Source of the DNA: DATJGF01 sp035495315
GTDB taxonomy: Bacteria; Verrucomicrobiota; Verrucomicrobiia; Limisphaerales; UBA8199
Reading direction: 5' to 3'
DNA length: 61,283 nt
Assembly: GCA_035495315.1 (NCBI GenBank)
Contig: DATJGF010000171.1
Coordinates: 1-61,283, forward strand
The notes under the pieces are model-generated. The model did no database searches and had not been told where the DNA came from. It saw only the letters and a list, made by a program, of their open reading frames with translations. Shown piece after piece: positions 24,681-33,210 of the stretch; the first letter of the stretch is position 1, and each line of letters begins with the position of its first letter. A program made the translations under genes and the position numbers.

Positions 24681-25348
24681 GCGCCTTTCTTGAGCACCCG
24701 CGTTCCGAACGTCAGCGCGCGGTCCAAAAGCGCCAGGGTCTTTTGCTTTCCTCGCGACGTGTCCTGCAGCCAGTGGGCAACGATGCCCAGGTAAAACAGA
24801 CCGACTGCATAGGCCCCGATATCACCCACGGCGGGGATTTCACCTTTTGCTTCGGTTTCGGCCAACACTCCGCGAATAAAGCGCAGATACTTGAGCCGTA
24901 ATTCCTGCGATTCGAAGCTCAAAGGGCTCAGCGTTGAGGTCGGCTGCAGTGAGCGGCAGAAAACCGCCCCAATGAAGTCCTCGTACGGTTCGAGGTACTC
25001 CAGCTGGCGATGAATAATCGCAAAGAGCTTTTCCGGAAGGCCAGCCTTCTGCAGCCGGGTCTCCGAACGAAACCATTCAATCAAATGTTGGGTCTCTTTC
25101 TGAAAGAAATAGAGCGCCAGGTCCTCTTTGGTTTCGAAGTAGTTGAACAAGGTACCCTCGGCGATGCCGGCGCGTTTGGAAATCTCTTTGGTGGTGGTTG
25201 CTTCCAAGCCTTTTTCGCGAAAGAGGTGCAAGGCCGCGTCGAGAATTCGCTCCTTGGTCCGTTCCTTGTTCTGTTCACGCTTCCCGGGTCGGCTTGCCCT
25301 GGCACGCCTCGCCCTTGATCGGTCGGTTCTCTTCGCTGCGCCTTTCAT
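24668..25348 (-). CDS. TetR-family transcriptional regulator
   Basis: A 226-residue repressor from ATG 25346-25348. The N-terminal helix-turn-helix (RILDAALHLFREKGLEATTT, KEISKRAGIAEGTLFNYFET) is typical TetR. A basic Arg/Lys-rich arm of about 30 residues precedes it. The C-terminal half is a helical ligand domain of unknown ligand. A promoter with two TGAGNNNNCTCA palindromes lies directly upstream, so self-regulation is likely. The gene overlaps the ABC1 kinase gene, its probable main target. Confidence 0.9.
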   Translation of the reverse strand: MKGAAKRTDRSRARRARASRPGKREQNKERTKERILDAALHLFREKGLEATTTKEISKRAGIAEGTLFNYFETKEDLALYFFQKETQHLIEWFRSETRLQKAGLPEKLFAIIHRQLEYLEPYEDFIGAVFCRSLQPTSTLSPLSFESQELRLKYLRFIRGVLAETEAKGEIPAVGDIGAYAVGLFYLGIVAHWLQDTSRGKQKTLALLDRALTFGTRVLKKGAWEW

Positions 25349-25354
25349 AAAATA

Positions 25355-25366
25355 TGAGCACACTCA
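25355..25366. promoter_or_regulatory. Operator-like palindrome TGAGCACACTCA
   Basis: The palindromic word TGAG-CACA-CTCA lies 7 bases upstream of the TetR start codon and touches the proposed -10 box. Its outer arms match those of the second site at 25404-25415, a pattern expected for a dimeric TetR regulator. Confidence 0.6.
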
Positions 25367-25394
25367 TAATTCACCAGCCAAAGGCGCTCGTCAA
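25366..25394 (-). promoter_or_regulatory. Probable sigma-70-type promoter of the TetR/ABC1-kinase operon
   Basis: On the minus strand TTGACG (25389-25394) and AATTAT (25366-25371) are separated by 17 bases. The pair lies between two TGAGNNNNCTCA palindromes, so a bound repressor would cover both ends of the promoter. Confidence 0.5.
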
Positions 25395-25403
25395 TTGAAA
25401 AGT

Positions 25404-25415
25404 TGAGTATACTCA
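25404..25415. promoter_or_regulatory. Operator-like palindrome TGAGTATACTCA
   Basis: A perfect 12-bp palindrome just upstream of the -35 box of the TetR promoter. Its centre is 49 bp from the centre of the other TGAG...CTCA site. Confidence 0.65.
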
Positions 25416-25497
25416 GAAATCGAATTTTCCAGCCTGCTTTGGTGTGTTGATTATACGAGTTGCCCGGAAAGCGGCAGAGGACGGCGCAGGCCAAAAT

Positions 25498-25902
25498 TTA
25501 TCCCGCGGCGGCCTGGAGCCGCTCCATGGTGGCCTGAATCTGTTGCAGCACCCGAAGCATCGCGGTTCGGGTTTCCTCATTCGGCGGATTCTTCGGATCA
25601 TGCAACAGGTTGGCCAACCGTTCCAAGGCCAAGGGGGTCCGCTTTTGAAGGCTGGCCAACTGCTTTTCCCAATTGAGCTTCTTCTTGGCGCAGGCGAGCA
25701 AATCGGTCAAGTAGGCAATATCCTCTCGAGTAGTTCGGGGTCCCCGGTGTTGGGTGTTGATCTTCTCCAACTCAGTTTTTAAATCCTGGATAAGTCTTTC
25801 GCAACGCTCGATATCCTTTAGCAACGAATTGAGTTCTGAAATCAGCAGCTTTTGTTCAGCGGCGCTTTTCCTGGCGAGGCGCAGTTGGTCGGCGATATCC
25901 AT
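25498..25902 (-). CDS. Coiled-coil protein of unknown function
   Basis: A 134-residue, almost fully helical protein. Residues 1-50 (LRLARKSAAEQKLLISELNS, LLKDIERCERLIQDLKTEL) and 75-130 carry heptad-like spacing of Leu/Ile. Charged residues are plentiful and there is no signal peptide or membrane helix. I do not recognise the family. It follows the pseudouridine synthase gene on the same strand after 136 bases. Confidence 0.55.
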   Translation of the reverse strand: MDIADQLRLARKSAAEQKLLISELNSLLKDIERCERLIQDLKTELEKINTQHRGPRTTREDIAYLTDLLACAKKKLNWEKQLASLQKRTPLALERLANLLHDPKNPPNEETRTAMLRVLQQIQATMERLQAAAG

Positions 25903-26038
25903 ATAGAATTACTTACCTGTAAGCTAATAGCATCCGGCAAGCAATGCTGCCGGCATACGGAAAAAGAAAAAACTGAGTGCTACTTACGTGCAGGACCGCG
26001 TTTGATCAGCATACGAGGGATGAGTCTCGCGTAATGGA

Positions 26039-26791
26039 TTATCCCAACGCGCGACGTTCGGCTTCGGTCAGGTGACGAAACTCTCCTTTGGCTAGATTCC
26101 CGAGCTGGAGGGAACCAATCGCCACGCGGACCAGCCGCAAAACGCCGATATCGAGCGCCTCCAGCAAGCGCCGGATCTGGCGGTTTTTGCCTTCGTCGAG
26201 CGCGATTTCCAACCAACTGTTGCGAGTGCCGTGCCGGAGGACACGCGCATTTTTTACCGCTAAAAAATCGTTATCGACATTGATGCCTTGTTTCATGCGT
26301 GAAATCAGGGAGGAATCCGCCAGACAATCCACCTGCACATGATACGTTTTATCGACGTGACTTGCCGGGTCCGTGATCCGAGCGGCCCAGGCGGTGTCAT
26401 TGGTGAAAAGCAATAGACCTTCGCTGGCCTGGTCAAGACGACCTACCGGGGAGACGAAGGGCAGCCCGGAATCCTTGAAACAGCTAAAGACTGTTTCGCG
26501 TCCCTGTTCGTCGGAGGCCGTGACGACCAGTCCCCGCGCTTTGTTCAGCATCAGATAAGACTTCGCGTTGGTACGCACCTCGCGGTCATCGACGGCAATC
26601 TTGTCACGCTGCAGATCGACCGGCGACCTGACCTTGCGGCAGACTACGCCGTTGACTTTTACTCGGCCGGCCACAATCAAAGCCCGCGCGTCGCTGCGCG
26701 AACAAAACCCGAGTTTTGACAAAGCGCGATCCAAGCCGCTCTTCCATGCAGGCCTTGGCGACGAACGGCGCGGAGCGGAAGGAGATCGCAT
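26039..26791 (-). CDS. RNA pseudouridine synthase, RsuA/RluB/RluF family
   Basis: A 250-residue enzyme from ATG 26791. Residues about 18-65 form an S4 RNA-binding domain (GLDRALSKLGFCSRSDARAL, IVAGRVKVNGVV). The catalytic domain has LMLNKARGLVVTASDE, the Asp-bearing motif VGRLDQASEGLLLFTND, and the late GKNRQIRRLLEALD motif. The enzyme converts uridine to pseudouridine in rRNA; whether the target is 16S or 23S rRNA cannot be settled here. A TTG at 26815 could add 8 residues. Confidence 0.92.
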   Translation of the reverse strand: MRSPSAPRRSSPRPAWKSGLDRALSKLGFCSRSDARALIVAGRVKVNGVVCRKVRSPVDLQRDKIAVDDREVRTNAKSYLMLNKARGLVVTASDEQGRETVFSCFKDSGLPFVSPVGRLDQASEGLLLFTNDTAWAARITDPASHVDKTYHVQVDCLADSSLISRMKQGINVDNDFLAVKNARVLRHGTRNSWLEIALDEGKNRQIRRLLEALDIGVLRLVRVAIGSLQLGNLAKGEFRHLTEAERRALG

Positions 26792-26970
26792 GTCGCTATT
26801 ATGGCGAATCCTCAATCATCGGAATGACGATACTTCATTAGAGAAGGAGCCTCACATTTAAAATCGAGGCCCCAATCGGCTTGACTCCCGTCTCGGGCGC
26901 AGGTACAGGAAATGTAACTTGTTCGAAAACAGCCAAGGCGCCTGTGCCCGGTGAAACCAACCTGAAACGC

Positions 26971-27858
26971 ATGTTTTATTCAAGATTATTGCTGACGGCG
27001 ACCTTCTGTCTGGCTTTTGCCAATTTGGAACTGCAGGGTCAAGATAGCCAGGCCAAGCCTAAGTTCAATTTGTTGAGAGGCCCTACCAAAGCCCCATTAG
27101 GGAAGGTAGCTCAAGTGGATTTACCCATGGGGTATGTGTTTCTGGACGGCAAGGATTACCAAAAGCTTTTGCGGGCCGAGGGCGAACCGGTGAGTGGGAA
27201 TGAACTCGGCTTGATGCGCGCCACTAACGAGAATTGGTCCGTGGTGTTTGAGTTCTCCGACATTGGCTACGTCAAAGACGACGAGAAAGACAAACTGGAT
27301 CCCGATAAACTTTTAGCCAGCATTCGGCGAAATAACGACGAGGCAAACAAGGAACGCGTCCGCGCGGGGAACCCGCCGCTCGAGGTGATCGGGTGGGAAA
27401 TCCCGCCAAAATACGATGCCACGACCCACAATTTGGAATGGGCGATTCGCGGCGCAGTTGAAGGGCAACCGATTCTGAACTACAACACTCGCCTGCTGGG
27501 GCGCAAGGGCGTCATGGAAGTCGTCTTGATCGTCAAACCGGATCAACTGACCGAAACCTTGCCCACGTTCCGCAATCTTCTCGCCGGCTACTCGTTTCAA
27601 ACCGGTAATAGCTACGCCGAATACCGGCCGGGAGATAAAATCGCCAAATACGGATTGGGTGCCCTGGTCGTAGGTGGCGCGGCAGTCGGTGCGGCGAAGC
27701 TCGGCCTATTTACCTGGCTCGTGGTGTTTATCAAGAAAGCTTGGAAATTGGTCGTGGTTGCTTTCGTCGCTGTGGTCAGCTTCTTGAAAAAGATCTTCAC
27801 CGGACGAAGCAACAGTGCCCAGCAGAACTCAGATGGCGGAGGGATTTCGCCTGCCTGA
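26971..27858 (+). CDS. DUF2167 membrane protein
   Basis: The 295-residue protein from ATG 26971 starts with a signal peptide (LLLTATFCLAFANLELQGQ). The DUF2167 pattern covers the middle: AQVDLPMGYVFLDGKDYQKL, WSVVFEFSDIGYVKDDEKD, GWEIPPKYDATTHNLEWAI and NYNTRLLGRKGVMEVVLIV. Two closely spaced hydrophobic segments near the C-terminus (GALVVGGAAVGAAKLGLFTW, WKLVVVAFVAVVSFLKKI) anchor it. The domain is widespread, but its role is unknown. Some family members are linked to manganese or envelope stress; this is not shown here. Confidence 0.85.
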   Translation: MFYSRLLLTATFCLAFANLELQGQDSQAKPKFNLLRGPTKAPLGKVAQVDLPMGYVFLDGKDYQKLLRAEGEPVSGNELGLMRATNENWSVVFEFSDIGYVKDDEKDKLDPDKLLASIRRNNDEANKERVRAGNPPLEVIGWEIPPKYDATTHNLEWAIRGAVEGQPILNYNTRLLGRKGVMEVVLIVKPDQLTETLPTFRNLLAGYSFQTGNSYAEYRPGDKIAKYGLGALVVGGAAVGAAKLGLFTWLVVFIKKAWKLVVVAFVAVVSFLKKIFTGRSNSAQQNSDGGGISPA

Positions 27859-27934
27859 GGGGACCTCGAAACAATCCGCGACATTCAGTGGATGCGATTC
27901 ATAAAGCGACGGGGCCAAATTGCCTTCACGGATT

Positions 27935-27990
27935 GCATCTTTGAACTTATTTCGGATTTCGGGCTTTGCATTTCGGATTTAGATTCCATG
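27935..27990. repeat. TTTCGGATTTCGG-type repeat
   Basis: TTTCGGATTTCGGGCTTTG, then CATTTCGGATTTAGATTCC, is a short run of CGGATTT words between two genes. A related run (CTTCGGATCTCGGTCTTCGG) lies at 33320-33358. Confidence 0.4.
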
Positions 27991-28025
27991 CTGATTTGAA
28001 ACGAAGATTTGACTAACGCTCGGCA

Positions 28026-29195
28026 ATGACCGATCTCCAGCTCCTCTTCCTGGTCCTTGTCGGCCTTTACTTTTGGGAATGCGCGTGTTGGGTTCGTCGC
28101 GGGGCGGTGGCGTTTCGCACCTGGGTCGGCAAGACTTATCAACCGACCCATCCTGCCCCACTCTTGGGGAATCAGCGCGGCGGATTTGTTTTTGGTCATC
28201 CGCTGCCACCGCTCGGCACTCTCTTCACTGCCAATCAATTACCTATGTCCATCTCGGCGGATGCCATCCTGGCGTTTGTTTCGCCCAGCGTAAACCCCGG
28301 CTCGCGCCCATTGCAGACCGAAAAACTACTTCGTTTCGAGGAAATTCGCGCGATCACGGTAGATACCAAAAAGGTAATGATTAATGGCGAGGTCTTTCTG
28401 CGCGCGGCTTCCGCGAGCTTCGCACTCTTTATCGCTGATTTGCTTCGGCAACTCAAACCGCTGCCGGCGCCGAACCGCGGGACCGCGATCCAAAAAATAG
28501 TGCGAGATACACTCGATATTAAGGTCATCGAACAGCGGCTCGATAAATTCAGACAACAAACGCACTCACTTCGTCTACTGGCCAACGTACTGTTTTTTTA
28601 TCTCTTTGTCATTGCACCCGTCGTCATCTACACCGTCGGGTTGAGCCGTTCCTGGATCTTCCTGCTGATTGGGCTTTTGGTTTTTACCAGCAGTATCGCC
28701 TTTGGATTCCGCACCCAGCATAAACAATTTTATCCCCAGGGGGAGGAAGAACGGTTCACGCACTTCCTGATTGTCCTGCTTTCGCCCGCCACAGCAATTC
28801 GGACGATTGATCTGCTCTCACGGCCTCTGTTCGAACAATTTCATCCGCTCGCCGTCGCGAAGGTGCTCTGCGCCGAGGCACAATTTCGTGCCTTGGCTCG
28901 AGATCTCCTCCGTGAACTCCATTATCCGGCTTTGCCGCTGTGCCCGAGCGGGGACCCGGCCGGGATCGCAGCCGAAATGGAGACGCGGTCGTTTTTGAAA
29001 GCTGGAGTGGAAAGTCTGGTGAAAAAGGCCGGACTCGACCCCGGCGAACTGCTGCATCCACCGGCGCCGGCAGACGAGACCTCGAGGGCTTACTGCCCTC
29101 GATGTCTCGCGCAGTTCACGACCACGTCGGGCACGTGCGCCGACTGTGGCGGCGTTCCGCTGGTTCCTTTCACGAAAACTCAGCAAAAGTTGTGA
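28026..29195 (+). CDS. Membrane protein with C-terminal zinc ribbon
   Basis: A 389-residue protein with a first hydrophobic segment at the N-terminus (LQLLFLVLVGLYFWEC) and two more near residues 195-240 (VLFFYLFVIAPVVIYTVG, WIFLLIGLLVFTSSIAFGF). The last 30 residues hold two Cys pairs, CPRC...CADC, forming a zinc ribbon. It is not a family I can name. The stop overlaps the GTG of the following methyltransferase by four bases, so the two are made together. Confidence 0.75.
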   Translation: MTDLQLLFLVLVGLYFWECACWVRRGAVAFRTWVGKTYQPTHPAPLLGNQRGGFVFGHPLPPLGTLFTANQLPMSISADAILAFVSPSVNPGSRPLQTEKLLRFEEIRAITVDTKKVMINGEVFLRAASASFALFIADLLRQLKPLPAPNRGTAIQKIVRDTLDIKVIEQRLDKFRQQTHSLRLLANVLFFYLFVIAPVVIYTVGLSRSWIFLLIGLLVFTSSIAFGFRTQHKQFYPQGEEERFTHFLIVLLSPATAIRTIDLLSRPLFEQFHPLAVAKVLCAEAQFRALARDLLRELHYPALPLCPSGDPAGIAAEMETRSFLKAGVESLVKKAGLDPGELLHPPAPADETSRAYCPRCLAQFTTTSGTCADCGGVPLVPFTKTQQKL

Positions 29196-30394
29196 ACGAT
29201 TCACTCCAACGCGAATCGGAAAAACTGGCCGACTCCTGGATGCAACACGATTCGCTCTGGCTGCGCGATTACCTGGTCGCCGGCGTCGAAGACCCGCGCA
29301 TTAATTTGCAGAGTATACTAACGCGCCATTTTCTGACGCGGAATATTTTCGGGGACCGATGGAATAGCCTGATGGTCGAAGAATATCGGTTCGCCGCCGC
29401 AATGAGCTGGCTCCAAACAGTCATCAGCCGCGGGGGCGGGCGGGAGGAATGTCAGGCCGTTCTGCACGCGCTCAGGCAGGGCGCCGATAATGCCGAAGGT
29501 TTGGAAATACCATGGTTTGTCGTCGAGCGATTCGCTCAACTTCCGCTGAACATCGATGACGTCCCGGTGCCGAATTACATCGAGCAGTTCTTAAGCTCAT
29601 GTCCGGAAGTCGCTGGACCGTACGCTCTGAACGACGTCGGCATGAATGTGTTCCGTCATCTGTGGGTGGCACTCTGGGCCCGGATTGCCGAAGTGCAAGA
29701 ATCGCCGCACAAAACCGAACAAGCTGTGAGTGAAGGCCCGCTCGCCAACAAACCCTCCCCTCCCCAGCCCTCTCCTCCAGAGGAGGCGAGGGAGACAGCT
29801 GCGGGAGTTCGACCGATTCCTATTCCCCAAATCCGTAATGAGTCGCTTGAAGTTGGCAGCTACAGTGCGCCGAGGCGACTATCGGTGCTCGAACCGGCTT
29901 GTGGCTCGGCAAACGACTACCGTTATCTCGATGCTTACGGCCTGGCGCACTGGCTTGATTACTGTGGATTCGATCTCTGCGCCAAGAATATCGACAATGC
30001 CTGCGCGCTGTTCCCAAACGTCGAATTCAAAGTCGGCAACGTCTTTGAGATCGCTGCTCCCGATAAGAGCTTTGAGCTCTGTGTCGTTCATGACCTATTC
30101 GAGCATCTGTCGCTTGAGGGCCTCCAAATCGCTATCGCGGAAGTTTGCCGTGTCACTCGCAGCGGCATTTGCGTCGGATTTTTTCAGATGGATGAAATCC
30201 GGGAGCACGTCGTCCGACCCTTGAATGATTATTACTGCAACCTGCTGAGCATGGGGCGCACGAAGGAATTATTCGCCAGTTGCGGGTTCGTCGCACAGGT
30301 AATTCATATCGGCACCTTTCTTCGCGAGCACGTCAGCGGCGCCGAAACGCACAATCCCAACGCGTATACATTTTTTCTTCGCCCAGCTCGGTAG
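29192..30394 (+). CDS. SAM-dependent methyltransferase carrying a palindromic insertion
   Basis: The 400-residue protein starts at GTG 29192, which overlaps the upstream stop (GTGA, 29192-29195). Residues about 1-175 are helical and unfamiliar. The second half is a class I methyltransferase: VLEPACGSANDYRYLDAYGL (motif I), CGFDLCAKNID, VEFKVGNVFEI, and ELCVVHDLFEHLSLEG (post-motif). Between the halves lies a low-complexity proline-rich piece (KPSPPQPSPPEEARE) encoded by a GC-rich palindrome at about 29745-29815, probably an in-frame inserted repeat. The substrate is unknown. Confidence 0.78.
   Translation: MNDSLQRESEKLADSWMQHDSLWLRDYLVAGVEDPRINLQSILTRHFLTRNIFGDRWNSLMVEEYRFAAAMSWLQTVISRGGGREECQAVLHALRQGADNAEGLEIPWFVVERFAQLPLNIDDVPVPNYIEQFLSSCPEVAGPYALNDVGMNVFRHLWVALWARIAEVQESPHKTEQAVSEGPLANKPSPPQPSPPEEARETAAGVRPIPIPQIRNESLEVGSYSAPRRLSVLEPACGSANDYRYLDAYGLAHWLDYCGFDLCAKNIDNACALFPNVEFKVGNVFEIAAPDKSFELCVVHDLFEHLSLEGLQIAIAEVCRVTRSGICVGFFQMDEIREHVVRPLNDYYCNLLSMGRTKELFASCGFVAQVIHIGTFLREHVSGAETHNPNAYTFFLRPAR
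29768..29792. repeat. Palindromic element inside a coding sequence
   Basis: CCCTCTCCTCC and GGAGGCGAGGG form an 11-bp stem with one mismatch around AGA. The surrounding CTCCCCTCCCCAGCCC text resembles widely dispersed intergenic repeats. Here it is translated as part of the methyltransferase. Confidence 0.55.
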
Positions 30395-30570
30395 CGGTGG
30401 GCGTCTCGCCCGCCGTAGAACCGGGCATCCTGCCCGGCGGATAACAGCCTTGAATACGAAGGAGCTTGCGGCCACCCCCGCTTACGCGGGCGGCGGGACG
30501 CCGTCCTCTACGTCAAGCGAGACGCTTGACGCTACGTTGCGAATCCTCGACTACCCCATCCGCAGCCGCT
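30395..30570. repeat. Repeat-rich spacer before trpB
   Basis: The spacer holds GGTGGGCGTCTCGCCCGCC, CCGGGCATCCTGCCCGG and TCAAGCGAGACGCTTGACG, all palindromic. The first is close in text to GGCGAGACGCCTGCCGCTA at 60219-60237, so these are copies of one dispersed family. Confidence 0.5.
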
Positions 30571-30582
30571 ATGTTGCATAGC

Positions 30583-31797
30583 ATGAGTTCAAGCGCCACA
30601 GAATCATTACCCGACGCTCGCGGCCACTTCGGTCCGTATGGCGGGCGGTATGTGCCGGAAACGCTGATGCACCCCCTGCAACAATTGCAGGAGGAATACT
30701 CCCGTGCGCAAGTCGACTCCGAGTTCAAACGCGAGTTCGAGTACTACCTCAAGGAATTCTGTGGGCGTCCCACCCCGTTATATTTCGCTGAGCGCCTCAC
30801 CCGCGAGTTAGGCGGCGCCAAAATATATCTCAAACGCGAGGATCTGTTGCACACCGGCGCTCATAAAATCAACAACTGCATCGGGCAGATACTGCTCGCC
30901 CGCCGCATGGGTAAGACGCGCATCATTGCCGAAACCGGCGCCGGCCAACACGGCGTAGCGACAGCCACGGTGGCGGCGATGTTCGGGCTCAAATGCGTCA
31001 TTTATATGGGGGCGGTGGATTGCGAGCGGCAGGCCCTCAATGTCTTTCGCATGAAAATGCTCGGCGCCGAAGTCGTGCCTGTCAAAGCCGGGCAGCAAAC
31101 GTTGAAGGAGGCCATCAACGAAGCGATGCGCGATTGGGTAACCAACATCCGCTCCACCCATTACATTCTCGGTACAGTTTATGGTGCGCACCCCTATCCG
31201 CTCATGGTGCGCAATTTTCAGCGCGTTATCGGCGACGAGGCGCGCCGCCAAATTCTCGAAAAAGAAAAGCGCCTGCCCGATGTTTTGGTTGCATGTGTCG
31301 GCGGCGGTTCAAACGCGATGGGATTGTTTTATCCCTTTCTCGCCGACGAATCCGTCAAGATGATTGGCGTCGAGGCCGGCGGCGAGGGCATCGAAGCCGG
31401 TAAGCATGCCGCCCGTTTTCAAGGTGGCTCACTCGGAGTCCTGCAGGGCACGCGCTCCTACTTGCTTCAGGATGAATTCGGCCAGGTCCAACTCACTCAT
31501 AGTGTCTCCGCGGGTTTAGACTACGCAGCCGTTGGCCCCGAGCATGCCTGGCTACGCGACCAAAACCGCGTCGAATATACTTACGCCACGGACGATAAAG
31601 CCCTCGAGGCCTTCATGAAACTGGCCCGTCTTGAAGGAATCATCCCCGCCCTTGAAAGCGCCCACGCGATCGCCGAAGTCATTCGTCGCGCCCCGCAGAT
31701 GCCCGCCAGCTGCCTCATTATAGTTAATTTGAGCGGACGCGGGGACAAAGACGTGTCTCAAGTAGCGGCCAAGCTCAAGTTGCAGATGCCGGCGTGA
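30583..31797 (+). CDS. trpB: Tryptophan synthase beta subunit
   Basis: The 404-residue protein aligns along its length with TrpB. It has GHFGPYGGRYVPETL, the PLP lysine Lys95 in HTGAHKINN, the substrate loop AETGAGQHGVATATVAA with the catalytic Glu, the phosphate-binding VGGGSNAMG, and the Ser-bearing C-terminal SGRGDKD. The enzyme joins indole with serine to form tryptophan. No trpA or other trp gene is next to it, so the alpha subunit must be elsewhere. The start could be ATG 30571 or 30583; I chose the latter because family-like sequence begins there. Confidence 0.97.
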   Translation: MSSSATESLPDARGHFGPYGGRYVPETLMHPLQQLQEEYSRAQVDSEFKREFEYYLKEFCGRPTPLYFAERLTRELGGAKIYLKREDLLHTGAHKINNCIGQILLARRMGKTRIIAETGAGQHGVATATVAAMFGLKCVIYMGAVDCERQALNVFRMKMLGAEVVPVKAGQQTLKEAINEAMRDWVTNIRSTHYILGTVYGAHPYPLMVRNFQRVIGDEARRQILEKEKRLPDVLVACVGGGSNAMGLFYPFLADESVKMIGVEAGGEGIEAGKHAARFQGGSLGVLQGTRSYLLQDEFGQVQLTHSVSAGLDYAAVGPEHAWLRDQNRVEYTYATDDKALEAFMKLARLEGIIPALESAHAIAEVIRRAPQMPASCLIIVNLSGRGDKDVSQVAAKLKLQMPA

Positions 31798-31814
31798 GGT
31801 TGCAAAAAAACACG

Positions 31815-31916
31815 AACGTCGAACTTCGAACGCTGAACCTCGAACATCGAATTTTCAACGGATCAGTCCAGGCACACCTTCAAAGTTCAATGTTCAGCGT
31901 TCGGATGTTCGACGTT
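31815..31916. repeat. Long imperfect inverted repeat of TTCGAA type
   Basis: AACGTCGAACTTCGAACGC and TGAACCTCGAAC on the left mirror the right arm ending in TGTTCAGCGTTCGG and ATGTTCGACGTT. The arms are about 35 bases and could fold into one long hairpin after trpB. Confidence 0.55.
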
Positions 31917-31992
31917 GGGCCTGCCAAGTCTCTTTACGGCGTTTGCAATTGAGACTTTGGGCTTGACTAGCCGTCGGTTGAACGGACATTGG

Positions 31993-33210
31993 ATGGTAAT
32001 GAAAGCTAATAATAGGAGACATAAGCTCATCTCTAGCCGGCGCGCCTTTCTGCAGCGGAGCTTTACCCTGGCCATTGGAGCCCCGCTTGCTTCCCGATTT
32101 TATGCTTCAACCCTTTGGGCGGATGAAAAGCTCTCCCCCGCCAAAGCTGTCGCGCCTTCCCGCCGGTCGGACGCGAAAGTGGCGATTGTTGGCTGCAAAG
32201 GTTATGACACCGCCGAGGTGCGCGCGGCCATGGCGAAAAGCTTCGATCTGCTCGGCGGCATTGGCTCCCTGGTCAAGAATAAAACTGTCACCGTTAAGAT
32301 CAATTTAACCGGAACGGACTTTTCCGACTTTCTGCAACGCCCGGTTGGCGAAACCTACATGACACATTACGCGACGGCGCTGGCGCTGGGCTCGTTATTG
32401 TTCGCCGCGGGCGCCCGACGGGTGCGTTTTGTCGAATCCACCACGAGCCGTTCGGCACTGGCGGGTTCGTTGGCAATGGCTGATTGGGACATCAAAGCCC
32501 TCGAGGCGCTCGGCTCGGTTGAATTCGAAAACTCTCGTAATCTTGGCAGCGGCAAGAGTTACTCCCATCTGACGGTGCCTGGCGGAGGATACATGTTCTC
32601 TTCGCTGGAGCTGAACCACGCCTACGGCGACACGGACGTGATGGTATCGCTGGCCAAACTCAAGAACCATATCACGGCCGGGATTACACTCACCTTGAAG
32701 AACATGTTTGGCTCGACACCAAATTCCTTGTACGGCAGTCAGGCCGGAAGCGAGGAGGCTTTGGAAGGCCGCGGCGTGTTGCATAATCCAATGGGCCTGG
32801 AAAAGATCCAATTACCCGGATTGAAACCCGGCATTACCTCCAATGACCCCACCTGGCGCGTGCCGCGGATCGTCGCCGACATCTGTGCCGCCCGGCCGGT
32901 GCACCTGGCGATTATCGACGCGATCACGTCGATGAGCGGAGGTGAGGGGCCGTGGTGCCGTGAGGCAGGTCCGCTGAAAGTGACGACTCCCGGACTTCTA
33001 ATTGCCGGGCTTAACCCCGTCTCCACCGACGCCGTCGGCACCGCGGTGATGGGATACGACAATCCCCGAGCGACGCGCGGGACCAAACCGTTCCATTTCT
33101 GTGACAACCACCTGCTGTTGGCCGAACAAGCCGGGGTTGGCTGTGCGGATTTAGCCCAAATCGATATTCGCGGCCTGGCGGTCGAGAAGGCGCGGTATCC
33201 TTACGGGTAA
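31993..33210 (+). CDS. DUF362-family exported protein
   Basis: The 405-residue protein opens with a Tat-like signal (ISSRRAFLQRSF, then LAIGAPLASRF). The DUF362 pattern follows: VKNKTVTVKINLTGTDF, MVSLAKLKNHITAGITLTLK, IVADICAARPVHLAIIDAI and AGLNPVSTDAVGTAVMGYDN. DUF362 proteins sometimes carry ferredoxin-type clusters, but no CxxCxxC motif is visible here, so it is the cluster-free form. The function is unknown. Two starts (ATG 31993 and 31999) are possible. Confidence 0.85.
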   Translation: MVMKANNRRHKLISSRRAFLQRSFTLAIGAPLASRFYASTLWADEKLSPAKAVAPSRRSDAKVAIVGCKGYDTAEVRAAMAKSFDLLGGIGSLVKNKTVTVKINLTGTDFSDFLQRPVGETYMTHYATALALGSLLFAAGARRVRFVESTTSRSALAGSLAMADWDIKALEALGSVEFENSRNLGSGKSYSHLTVPGGGYMFSSLELNHAYGDTDVMVSLAKLKNHITAGITLTLKNMFGSTPNSLYGSQAGSEEALEGRGVLHNPMGLEKIQLPGLKPGITSNDPTWRVPRIVADICAARPVHLAIIDAITSMSGGEGPWCREAGPLKVTTPGLLIAGLNPVSTDAVGTAVMGYDNPRATRGTKPFHFCDNHLLLAEQAGVGCADLAQIDIRGLAVEKARYPYG

